Assembly: GCF_020539485.1 (NCBI RefSeq)
Contig: NZ_JACDXU010000003.1
Span: forward strand, 1 to 64,000
DNA: 64,000 bases
Direction: 5' to 3'
From: Fulverythrobacter ferritrahens
GTDB taxonomy: Bacteria; Pseudomonadota; Alphaproteobacteria; Sphingomonadales; Sphingomonadaceae
In this document: piece after piece, positions 52,434 to 60,880 of the stretch
Layout: every line of letters starts with the position of its first letter
Numbering within the stretch: position 1 is the stretch's first letter
Notes under the pieces: generated by a model
Told to the model about the DNA's origin: nothing
Databases searched by the model: none
The model's input: the letters and a program-made list of their open reading frames with translations, nothing else
Translations under genes and position numbers: made by a program

Positions 52434-55400
52434 ATGAATCGCAACACGCGTCGCCTTTTGGCGGTTGGCGTCTCCGCGATGGCACTGAATGCCGTCCCGG
52501 CCCACGCAGAGGGCCCGGGCGTTATTCAGACCAACGGTGGATCGAACGTCAATGCCTCGATCGACATTTCCGACATTGGGTCTTTGAATGACGGCCATGC
52601 TGGCGACACGGACTCTCCGACCGCAGCCGTTAATGGCGTAGGCTCGGGCTGGGTTATCCAGACCGGTGGTGCCAGCAACGACGTCGTTCTCTCGATGATC
52701 GCTGATGGCGACGTCCAGATCGTCGCGGACGCAACTGGCACGACTTCGGCTAGCGCGAGTGTGAACGGTGCGATCCTGCAGTTCGGCGGTGCCGCTGATC
52801 TCGCTGATATCACGATCACCAACAGCAGTTCGCTTGCCATCGGCGCTATCGCCAATGCCGCCAGCACGGCTGGCAGTGCGGATGCCTATGCCGGCGTGAC
52901 CGGCCCTGCTGCGATCAACCAGATCGCCTTCGGTGGTGACACTTCCGACGCCAACCTGGCGAACGAGCTTGATTCGACCCTGACCATTTCGGCAATCGCA
53001 ATTGCCGACGCTTCTCTGGATGCGACTGCGCAGGCCGAAGTCGACCTTGGCGTCAGCCAGATGTCGATGGGCGGCGAAGTTGCTAACGCAGACATCGCCA
53101 ATGATGGCGATTTCAGCGTTGTGGCGCAGGCCGATGCCGGCCTTTCCACCGACACGGCCCTGTTGGCCAACAATGCTTCGGCTGACGCCCTTGTGGTCTT
53201 CGGTGGCCTTCAGGTTGCCAGCGCCGGAAGCACTGCTTCGGCCACGCTGGGCAACAGCGTTGATGGTTCCTTCAACGTCACTTCGAACGCCAATGCCAAC
53301 GGCAGCGAAGCAGCTGACGCGAATGGCTATATCGGTGCTGGCTTCGGCCAGATCGTCAGCTCCGGCGGTGATGGCAATGCCACCATCGACAATGCTGGCG
53401 AATTCAACGTCCTGTCGGGCGCTGGTGCGGTTGCCGGTACGGATGATGCCTACGCTCAGGCGGGCGTCGGTATCGGTGCCTTCCAGCTCGTCACCGCTTC
53501 GGACAACGCGACTGCCGGTATCTCGAACTCCGGTTCGCTGAGCATTGGCGCTGATGCTGCTGCGGATGGTGGTGAAGACGCTACCGCTCTCAGCTTCGTC
53601 GGTATCGGCCTCGGCCAGGTCGCCCTTGGCGACGACAATGGCTACGCCAACATCGACAACTCCGGCTCGGTGGACATCACTGCCTCGGCTTACGCCGATT
53701 CGGGCGTCGAAGGTGCGGGCTCCAACAACGCCGTTGCTGGCGCTGGCTTCCTCGCTGGCGTCGCTCAGATCGCTTGGGGCAGCACGGAAGCTGTCGCTTC
53801 GCTGACCAACGTCGCTACTGCCGATGCAACTGCTCCGGCTTCGATCGTTGGCGCTGCCAAGGCGACTGCGGTTGCCGATAACGAAGCCACTGCCCTTGCA
53901 GGCTACGGCATCGGTCTCGGCCAGCTGGCCTTTGCTGATACCCAGGCCAATGCAACCGTAGACAATAACGGCATCATTTCCTTCACTGCGGCTGCTGATG
54001 CTACTGCAGTGAACGACGATGCGCATGCCTTCTCGGGCTTCCTCGTTGGCGGTCTGCAGATCGCTGCTGCCACCACTGGCGATGCCGGTGTGGACTTCAG
54101 CAACGGCACGGCCGGCGAAGTGACCTTCGGCGCAAGCGCCAAGGCCAATGGCGGCGAAGACGCGACGGCTCTCTCGGTCTTCGGTCTCGGCTACGGCCAG
54201 GTCGCTTATGCTGACGAAGGCAATGCCAGCGCTGCTCTCGCGAATGACGGTTCGTTCACCCTCGGCGCTGAAGCCGATGCAACCTCCGGCGCTCTCGGCG
54301 GTGGTTCGAACAACGCCGTTGCCGCTGCGGGCTTCCTCGTCGGTGTGGGCCAGGTTGCCTTCGCCAGCACGAGCGCTCTGGTTGATCTGACCAACACCGA
54401 CAGCTTCAGCATCGGCGCCAATGCCAATGCAGAAGCAGTCAACGAAGCCACCGCTCTCGCCGGCTTCGGCGTCGGCGTGGTTCAGGTCGGTATTGCCGAT
54501 ACTCTCGCTTCGGTCGCTCTCACCAACTCGGGTCAGTTCACCATCGGTGCCACTGGCAACGCGGTTGCTGAAGAAGACGATGCCCATGCCTATGGCGGCT
54601 TCGTGGCCGGTGTGGTGCAGATCGGCGTCGGTACGGAAAGCGATGCAGACGTAACCTTCACCAACGCTGCAGAAGGCACGGTGAACATTGGCGCCAACAT
54701 GACCGCCAATGGTGGTGAAGACGCCACTGCCGTCGCTCTCGCCGGCGTTGGCATCGTTCAGGGCGTTTACGCTGCTGAAACCGGTTCGGCTGTGCTTGCC
54801 AATGATGGCGTGATCTCGCTCGGCGCCGTGGCTGATGCCGTTGCCGGTACCGGCACCGCGATCTCCGCTGCCATTGTTGGCGCCGGTGTGGTTCAGGCTG
54901 CTCTGGCTGGTACCGAAGCGAACGTGACGCTCACTCAGAACGCTGCCGATGCCGAGCTCAATGTGCTCGCGGACGCAGGTGCTGATGGCGTCTGGGCTCA
55001 GGCCGGTGCTCAGGTGATTGCTGGCGTTGCCCAGTTCGCCATCTCGACCACTGGTGAAGCTTCCGCTCTGGTTGACAACGTCGATGGCACGATCTCGGTC
55101 GGCGCCAATGCTGTCGCAACCGGTGAAGCTACGGCTCGTGCTGACGCGGACGTCGGTGCTGGCATCTATCAGCTCGCCCTGGGTTCGGTCGCTGATGTCC
55201 AGAACACCGGCACGCTGAGCTTCAGCGCTAACGCCGAGGCTTCGGCTGCGGACTATGCCTATGCAAGTGCTGACGTTCTGGGCGTGTCCCAGACGGCTGT
55301 CGGTACCGATGCAGAGGTTACCTTCGTCAATGGCGGCACCTTCTCGGCCGTAGCCAACGCATCGGCAGCCAGCTCCGGCCTTACGGGCGGCTCTGCTATT

Positions 55401-58304
55401 GCCTATGCAACTGGTATTGACCAGGTTGGTGTCAGCACGGGCACGGGCGCTCTTCCCGCGGAAGTCTTCGCTTCCAACAGCGGGGACTTCACCGTCAGCG
55501 CCAAGGCTCTGATGGATGGTGCTGCTGACTCCTACGCTTACGCAGAGGCTACGGGCATCCGCCAGAGCGGTGCTGGCCTGGGTGGCAACCTCACCTTCAC
55601 CAACACCGGAACCTTCGCTGTTTCCGCTGATGCTGAAGCAGTGGGCACTGACTCCTATGCCTACGCAACGGCAACCGGCTACTATGCGGTTGAAGGTATT
55701 AATGCCCTCGACGTGACCAATGACGGTGCGATGACCGTTACGGCTACTGCTGCGGCTGATGACTCGGCCTATGCATTTGCGTGGGGTATCTATGCTTCGA
55801 CTGGCACGCTGGTCGGCAACATCGCCAATTCCGACACCCTTACGGTGAACGCATCGGCTGTTGGTGGTACCGGTACGGCTAACTACTCCTCCGCTGGCGC
55901 TGTCGGTATCGAGGTGCATGCGGACGACTATGATCTGACCATCTCCAACAGCGGCACGATCGACGTATTGGCAGTTGTTGAGAATGGTGGGTCCGCCTAC
56001 GCTACCGGCATCTATGTCGGTAACGATGGCAACATGATCGTTCCGGTTGAAGAAAACCTCACGATCAACAACTCCGGCACGATCATCGCGAAGGAGAGCT
56101 ACGACGGTGGTAATGTGTTTGTTCGCGGCAACGCGATCAACACCCAGTTTGCACCGCATGCCGTGGCGATCAACCTCCTGGGTGGTGGCGATATCTGGGG
56201 CAACATCGAGATTTCGGCTGATGACACGATCACGGTCGACAATGGCGAAACGTCCTTTGACGGTGTCGTCAATCCCGACCTCGCCCTGGAGGGTAACCTC
56301 CTGGTGACCGGTGACGGCGTGCTCTACCTGCGCGACAACCCGGAACAGGGCGCTGCCCTTTATAACGGCCCTGCTTCGGTGAACGTGGATGACTTCACGA
56401 TTGCTGCGGGTGGTACTCTGGCTCTGGAACTGCCGAGCAGCCCGACGGGCAGCACTGCTGCCGCGCCGACGCTGGTTCACCAGACGATCGTGGCGAACAC
56501 GGCCGACATTACCGGCGCCAAGCTGGTCATTCGTCCGTCGAGCTCGAACGGCCTCTATGCTGACGAGTATTACTACAACAACGTGATCTCGGCTGGCGTG
56601 GGTAACGGCACCTTCGCAAGCAGCAGCAGCGGCTCGATCTTCCTTGACCTCAACGTCATCTACAATGGTGCCGACGGGGTGTGGGACGACGGCGTTGCCG
56701 GTGACAACATCGACCTGGGTCTCAAGCGCGTTGCCTTCGACGATGCTCGTTTCGGCCTCACGCCGAACCAGCTCGCAGCTGGTGGCGGTCTTGAAGATGT
56801 CTACTCGCCGACGCTGACGGGTCCGTTCGCGGACATGCTGGCAGATATCTTCACGCAGGATACGGCAGCTTACCGTTCCTCGCTCAGCAACCTGCATGGT
56901 GCGCAATATGCCACCTACCTGCAGTCGCTGGGTTGGATGGGTAACCGCTTCAACGGTGTTCTGTCCGACATGGGCGAATGCGCTGCGCTGAAGCTCGATG
57001 ACAGCAGCCTGACCTGCCGCCGTGAAAGCGCCGGCATCTGGGCGACCGTCAACTATGGCCAGGAAAACATCGACAGCGATACCACTGCCGATGCGACCGG
57101 TTATGAGAGCGATCAGTGGCTGGCAGCTCTGGGTGTCGACTTCCCGGTTACCGAGAACTTCGTGCTCGGTATCGGTGGCGGTTACATCAAGAACCAGGGT
57201 GACTTCGACTGGTACGGCGGCTCGATGGATGCCGACGGCTTCCAGGTCGGCGTCTACGGTGCTTATGACCCGGGCCAGTTCTATGCCAAGGCAGCAGTCA
57301 GCTACTCGGATCTGAGCGGCAAGTCCTTGCGGACCGCCACGGTGGGCAACATCACGGGTGTCGTTACGGCCTCGCCTGATGCCAACATCTGGGCAGTCGG
57401 TGGTGAACTGGGCTACCGCTTCGACCTGGGCGGTGCGACCATCACTCCCTATGCCGGTCTCGACTATGTCTCGACCAAGCTGCAGGGCTTTGAAGAAGGT
57501 GGCAGCTTCGCTGGCCGTCTGACGGTCAACGACGCAACTGACGACTTCCTGACCTCCGAACTGGGTCTGAAGCTGTCGGGCAACCTGGGTGGTCTGGTGC
57601 CTGAAGTGAAGGCCGGATGGCGTCACGAGTTCAATGATGAACCCGCGTCGTTCACTGCCTTCTATCAGCTGCAGCCGGGCTCTGCGTTCGAAGTCATCAG
57701 CCCCTACCGGGCTGAGGATGCGATCGCAGTCGGCGCCTCGCTCACCGCGTCGGTCACTGACCAGACCTGGTTGAAGCTGGGCTACGAAGGCTGGATGGCC
57801 GATGGCCACGACGTGCACTCGGGTGCGATCACGCTGCGGCATGAGTTTGGCAAGGCTGCAACGCCTCCGCCGCCTCCCCCGCCGCCGCCCCCGCCGCCGC
57901 CTCCCCCGCCGCCGCCTCCGCCGCCCCCCCCGCCTCCGCCGCCTGCGCCGGTGTGCAACAAGGGCCCGTACATCGTGTTCTTCGACTGGGATAAGTCGGA
58001 CATCACGCCTGAGGCTGCGACGACCCTCGACAGCGCGGTAGCTGCCTACGGCAACTGCGGTACTGTTCCGATCATGTTGGCAGGTTATGCCGACCGTTCG
58101 GGCGGCACCCAGTACAACGTCGGTCTCTCCGCTCGCCGGAACAGCTCGGTCCAGAGCTATCTGGTTGGCAAGGGTATCCCGTCCACGGCGATCAGCAGCC
58201 AGGCCTTCGGCGAAGCGAACCCCCGGGTTCCGACCGCTGACGGTGTGCGCGAACTGCAGAACCGCCGCGTCGAAATCACCTACGGTCCGGGTTCGGGCAA
58301 CTAA
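52434..58304 (+). CDS. giant autotransporter-OmpA fusion surface protein
   Basis: A 1956-residue protein. A signal peptide ends AHA near residue 25. Residues about 26-1220 are a repetitive A/G/D/N/T/S-rich passenger with almost no lysine or arginine, built of units with ANDGxFxIxA-like strands and AxAGFGxGxGQVA-like strands. A last passenger part leads into an autotransporter-type beta-barrel (about 1500-1808, with SAGIWATVNYGQENI and ending GAITLRHEFGK). The barrel is followed by 27 consecutive prolines (residues 1811-1837) and an OmpA/MotB peptidoglycan-binding domain (VFFDWDKSDITPEAATTLD, LAGYADRSGGTQYNVGLSAR, NRRVEITYG). The OmpA domain has the aspartate and arginine that bind diaminopimelate. 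I infer a surface adhesin or structural layer anchored to the cell wall. It has its own terminator. Confidence 0.9.
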   Translation: MNRNTRRLLAVGVSAMALNAVPAHAEGPGVIQTNGGSNVNASIDISDIGSLNDGHAGDTDSPTAAVNGVGSGWVIQTGGASNDVVLSMIADGDVQIVADATGTTSASASVNGAILQFGGAADLADITITNSSSLAIGAIANAASTAGSADAYAGVTGPAAINQIAFGGDTSDANLANELDSTLTISAIAIADASLDATAQAEVDLGVSQMSMGGEVANADIANDGDFSVVAQADAGLSTDTALLANNASADALVVFGGLQVASAGSTASATLGNSVDGSFNVTSNANANGSEAADANGYIGAGFGQIVSSGGDGNATIDNAGEFNVLSGAGAVAGTDDAYAQAGVGIGAFQLVTASDNATAGISNSGSLSIGADAAADGGEDATALSFVGIGLGQVALGDDNGYANIDNSGSVDITASAYADSGVEGAGSNNAVAGAGFLAGVAQIAWGSTEAVASLTNVATADATAPASIVGAAKATAVADNEATALAGYGIGLGQLAFADTQANATVDNNGIISFTAAADATAVNDDAHAFSGFLVGGLQIAAATTGDAGVDFSNGTAGEVTFGASAKANGGEDATALSVFGLGYGQVAYADEGNASAALANDGSFTLGAEADATSGALGGGSNNAVAAAGFLVGVGQVAFASTSALVDLTNTDSFSIGANANAEAVNEATALAGFGVGVVQVGIADTLASVALTNSGQFTIGATGNAVAEEDDAHAYGGFVAGVVQIGVGTESDADVTFTNAAEGTVNIGANMTANGGEDATAVALAGVGIVQGVYAAETGSAVLANDGVISLGAVADAVAGTGTAISAAIVGAGVVQAALAGTEANVTLTQNAADAELNVLADAGADGVWAQAGAQVIAGVAQFAISTTGEASALVDNVDGTISVGANAVATGEATARADADVGAGIYQLALGSVADVQNTGTLSFSANAEASAADYAYASADVLGVSQTAVGTDAEVTFVNGGTFSAVANASAASSGLTGGSAIAYATGIDQVGVSTGTGALPAEVFASNSGDFTVSAKALMDGAADSYAYAEATGIRQSGAGLGGNLTFTNTGTFAVSADAEAVGTDSYAYATATGYYAVEGINALDVTNDGAMTVTATAAADDSAYAFAWGIYASTGTLVGNIANSDTLTVNASAVGGTGTANYSSAGAVGIEVHADDYDLTISNSGTIDVLAVVENGGSAYATGIYVGNDGNMIVPVEENLTINNSGTIIAKESYDGGNVFVRGNAINTQFAPHAVAINLLGGGDIWGNIEISADDTITVDNGETSFDGVVNPDLALEGNLLVTGDGVLYLRDNPEQGAALYNGPASVNVDDFTIAAGGTLALELPSSPTGSTAAAPTLVHQTIVANTADITGAKLVIRPSSSNGLYADEYYYNNVISAGVGNGTFASSSSGSIFLDLNVIYNGADGVWDDGVAGDNIDLGLKRVAFDDARFGLTPNQLAAGGGLEDVYSPTLTGPFADMLADIFTQDTAAYRSSLSNLHGAQYATYLQSLGWMGNRFNGVLSDMGECAALKLDDSSLTCRRESAGIWATVNYGQENIDSDTTADATGYESDQWLAALGVDFPVTENFVLGIGGGYIKNQGDFDWYGGSMDADGFQVGVYGAYDPGQFYAKAAVSYSDLSGKSLRTATVGNITGVVTASPDANIWAVGGELGYRFDLGGATITPYAGLDYVSTKLQGFEEGGSFAGRLTVNDATDDFLTSELGLKLSGNLGGLVPEVKAGWRHEFNDEPASFTAFYQLQPGSAFEVISPYRAEDAIAVGASLTASVTDQTWLKLGYEGWMADGHDVHSGAITLRHEFGKAATPPPPPPPPPPPPPPPPPPPPPPPPPPPAPVCNKGPYIVFFDWDKSDITPEAATTLDSAVAAYGNCGTVPIMLAGYADRSGGTQYNVGLSARRNSSVQSYLVGKGIPSTAISSQAFGEANPRVPTADGVRELQNRRVEITYGPGSGN
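53568..54770 (+). repeat. ~190-residue super-repeats in the passenger
   Basis: The motif GGEDATA occurs at 53568, 54150 and 54711, giving periods of 582 and 561 nt (194 and 187 residues). Between them the same order of sub-units recurs: GSNNAVAGAGFLAGVAQIA at about 53725 and a copy at about 54304; ATALAGYGIGLGQLAF at about 53889 and a copy at about 54450; DDAHAFSGFLVGGLQIA at about 54016 and a copy at about 54577. This indicates tandem segmental duplication of a block of four ~45-residue units. Confidence 0.8.
57864..57944 (+). repeat. 27-codon polyproline tract
   Basis: An uninterrupted run of 27 CCN codons (mixed CCG, CCT, CCC) encodes prolines 1811-1837 between barrel and OmpA domain. It would act as a stiff periplasmic spacer and require elongation factor P for translation. 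The mixed codons limit simple slippage, although expansion by recombination is possible. Confidence 0.95.
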
Positions 58305-58337
58305 GCCTGATCCGGTCCGCAAGGTCCGACAATCGAA

Positions 58338-58366
58338 GGGCCCGGGGGGAAACCCCCGGGCCTTTT
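58338..58366 (+). terminator. rho-independent terminator of the giant gene
   Basis: GGCCCGGGGG (58339-58348) and CCCCCGGGCC (58353-58362) form a perfect 10-bp stem with a GAAA tetraloop, followed by TTTTG. It lies 34 bp after the stop codon. Confidence 0.93.
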
Positions 58367-58428
58367 GCTGTCTCGATTTGAGGTGGCCACAGGTCCATAC
58401 CCAAAGAATGCAGCGGGAGAGGCGAGCG

Positions 58429-59076
58429 ATGCATTTCAAGGATCCCAAGGTCGCGGCGGTGTTCGCGGAATATGCAGATCGGCAGGTTCGGGAAGCCGCC
58501 ACAACGGCCACGATCCCTGCGGAGGAGATGGGTGCACGGCGCAATGAGTTCCTGCTGCCGGTAGGAGCCGAAGCGGCAGGATTTCTGCATTCTCTGGTGA
58601 TCGCGCGTGCGCCTGAGACAATCCTGGAACTGGGCACGAGCTATGGATATTCCACGCTGTTCCTGGCCGATGCGGCACGCGAATGCGGTGCCCGGCTCAT
58701 TACGGTGGATCTCGACCCGGCCAAGCAAGCCTATGCCAGTGCCATGCTGACGCGAGCGGGGCTGGAGCAGTTTGTCGAGTTTCGCTGCGGTGACGCGCTG
58801 GAAGTGGTCTCGGCCGATCCCGGGCCCTTCGATTTCGTCTTCCTCGACATCTGGAAGAATCTCTATGTGCCGTGTTTCGAGGCGGTCTATCCCAGGCTGT
58901 CGGATGAGGCGATCATGGCCACTGACAATATGATCCTTCCCGAGGGCGCGCGCGACAGCGCCCGCGCCTTGCGTCGGGTTATCCGGGAGAAGCCGGACCT
59001 GCAGACGACCCTGTTGCCCGTAGGTCAGGGAATCGAGTTGACGGTGAGGTGGGCTGCGGGCAATTCTTCACTCTGA
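58429..59076 (+). CDS. class I SAM-dependent O-methyltransferase
   Basis: A 215-residue methyltransferase of the catechol/caffeoyl-CoA O-methyltransferase-like family. The SAM loop is ILELGTSYGYSTLFLADAA, followed by LITVDLDPAKQAYA and the acidic FDFVFLDIWKNLY. The ATG at 58429 has GGGAGAGG seven bases upstream; an in-frame ATG at 58408 lacks a ribosome site. It is alone between two terminators/remnants. The substrate may be a catechol or another small hydroxylated compound; this is inference. Confidence 0.85.
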   Translation: MHFKDPKVAAVFAEYADRQVREAATTATIPAEEMGARRNEFLLPVGAEAAGFLHSLVIARAPETILELGTSYGYSTLFLADAARECGARLITVDLDPAKQAYASAMLTRAGLEQFVEFRCGDALEVVSADPGPFDFVFLDIWKNLYVPCFEAVYPRLSDEAIMATDNMILPEGARDSARALRRVIREKPDLQTTLLPVGQGIELTVRWAAGNSSL

Positions 59077-59480
59077 GCTGGATAGTCCCAGATGGCGGAA
59101 AGCTCGTCCCGGGCAGCTATCAACTGACGGAACGGCAGAAGCTGCCGATCGCGGCCTGGTCGACCGTTACCATTGCCAGGTCGTGAGCCTATAAAATGCT
59201 GACGCCTGAACTCGGCCATGCCAACCTGCGTATATGGAGAAGCAGGACGATCCGACCTTGAAGGGAATGACGGCCAAGGAGCGACCATTTGGCCTTGATA
59301 TTCTCGATCAGCGGGGTGCTGTGGTCGGCCGGTGAGACCGGCAGGAGATGATCGCACTTCCGGAGCCGGTGGAAGCCGCTGATCCATATTCGGTAGACAT
59401 CCAACTCGCCAACCCGAATGCCCGTGGCTTCTGAACGGAAGGTTTTCCTCTGTGGGTGGCGCTGATTCAGCGTCATCAGG
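59077..59480. other. region without recognisable gene
   Basis: No ORF here on either strand shows a family I recognise or a sensible start with ribosome site. A minus-strand frame (59025-59732) crosses the methyltransferase end and the transposase remnant, so it is not a real gene. The stretch may be decayed insertion material like the remnant next to it. Confidence 0.5.
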
Positions 59481-59483
59481 AGG

Positions 59484-59929
59484 CGATATGGCCTGACAGA
59501 CTTCAAGTGGCGTATGATCCAGCCGCTGCGGCCCAACAAGCCTCGCGGGGGCACTCGAATGGACAACCCGCGAATGCAGAACGGCGTCTGGTCTGACAGC
59601 CGAATAAACCACGATGGCCAAGCCGCCGGCGATCTGCCTGGTCAGACTGGCGCCGGAACCATCGTGCTGGCGGACAGGGCCCAGGATGCCGGCCGCATCG
59701 GCGTATCTCTTCGCGAGAAACGGCGTTCGCAATTATCCTGCCTGAGGCCAGCCGGCGGGTCTAAAGCGCATTTCAGCAGGGAGCTTTATCGCGAGCGGCA
59801 CCTGCTTGAGTGCTGCTTTTCCAAAGCGAAACGCGTCCGTTGCGTCGCCACGCGCAATGACAAACTGCCAGGAACTTCCTGGTCTTGGTCCGACTGACGT
59901 TCAATATGACGGCGGCAACGTATTTATGA
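59484..59929 (+). pseudogene. decayed IS5-family transposase
   Basis: The reading begins RYGLTDFKWRMIQPLRPNKP at 59484-59543, the normal start of IS5 (IS1031/IS427-type) transposases, but without a start codon. It then loses the middle of the protein (the first catalytic region), resumes as GTIVLADRAQDAGRI and continues SRELYRERHLLECCFSKAKR, the C-terminal DDE part. A frameshift near 59865 moves the end, TARNFLVLVRLTFNMTAATYL, to another frame, which ends at 59929. So the copy has a large internal deletion, a lost start and a frameshift. It cannot be active. It is the only mobile element seen in the window. Confidence 0.75.
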
Positions 59930-60016
59930 GGCTGCGGGCTGGTACGCTAAAGGTAAAAGATGCTCGTCAGGCAGAGCTTTCGTGGAGGGATTGCGCCATC
60001 GATGGGCGATCGCTGC

Positions 60017-60865
60017 CTATACGAGCAAGCCCATGTCGAGAATCGCGTCGATGTGATCGATCACGCGGTGCGGTGCGCGTTCGGCGGGCTGCGCGGCCCA
60101 TTCATCCAGCGATGTGGTGCCGGTGGTTACCCCGATGCCGATCGCGCCGCCAAGACGGGCCATTTCCGTCTCCACTTTGGGATCGTCGCCGATCACTGCC
60201 ACCTCATGCATGGCAAGGCCAAGCTGGGCGGCAACAAACTCCATCGCATGGAGCGACGGTTTGCCGGTAACTTCCGGTTCCACACCGGTCACACGGGCCA
60301 CGGCACCGCCGATCGCGCAGCTATAGCCGAAGGACCGTCCGCTCTGAGTGGCGAAGAAGGGCACGTCCGATGCCGTGAAGAAGGCGGCGCCGCGCAGCAC
60401 CGCTTCGCAAGCGGCGTGGATATCGTCCATCGTGCAATTGGGATGCCATGCGACATAGACCGCATCGGCACTGGCGGCACCTTCATCGCCGGCCATAATT
60501 GTGTTCATTCCCTCTCCGCGCAGCGCTTCGGCCACGCCTTCGGTGCCGAGTACCAGCACGCGTTCCACGCCGCGATTCCTGAACACGCCGCCGGCCACGC
60601 TGTTGGGCGTGAACAGGTTTTCGTCGGGGATCGGCAGGCCGATTTCGCGGAGGCGCGGGGCCTGGCGGCTTGCCGGATAGGCGCTGCCATTGGTGAGAGC
60701 GAGATAGGGAATGCCGCGGTGCCTCAAGGCTTCCAGCGTTTCCACTGCGCCGGGCAGCACCTTGTACTGGCCAAGTTCGCGGTTGGAGAGAATGAGCGTG
60801 CCGTCCAGATCGAACATCACGCCGCGCGCCGTGCCGATGGGTTCTGCGAATTGGGAATGGGGCAT
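60017..60865 (-). CDS. HAD-superfamily phosphatase (NagD-like)
   Basis: A 282-residue class IIA HAD hydrolase. Motif I is MFDLDGTLI, the TN of motif II is in ALTNGSAYPASRQA, the lysine of motif III is in VTGKPSLHAMEF and motif IV is IGDDPKVETEMARLGG. NagD-like enzymes remove phosphate from small organic phosphates. It is the most downstream gene in the minus-strand carboxylase cluster (15-nt gap), where a phosphatase could remove the phosphate from a phosphorylated, carboxylated phenol such as that made from acetovanillone. That role is inferred from the known AcvABCDEF and Hpe pathways. Confidence 0.85.
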   Translation of the reverse strand: MPHSQFAEPIGTARGVMFDLDGTLILSNRELGQYKVLPGAVETLEALRHRGIPYLALTNGSAYPASRQAPRLREIGLPIPDENLFTPNSVAGGVFRNRGVERVLVLGTEGVAEALRGEGMNTIMAGDEGAASADAVYVAWHPNCTMDDIHAACEAVLRGAAFFTASDVPFFATQSGRSFGYSCAIGGAVARVTGVEPEVTGKPSLHAMEFVAAQLGLAMHEVAVIGDDPKVETEMARLGGAIGIGVTTGTTSLDEWAAQPAERAPHRVIDHIDAILDMGLLV

Positions 60866-60880
60866 GGGGGTTTTCCGTTA

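Noticed and set aside
52257-58637. 2126-residue open frame on the minus strand opposite the giant surface protein
   Set aside because: It is the mirror of a long, codon-biased repetitive gene with GC-rich third positions; it has no ribosome site, runs through the terminator and encodes a poly-Arg/Gly mirror of the proline run.
59025-59732. 235-residue minus-strand frame
   Set aside because: It crosses the end of the O-methyltransferase gene and the start of the transposase remnant, has no recognisable domain and no ribosome site.
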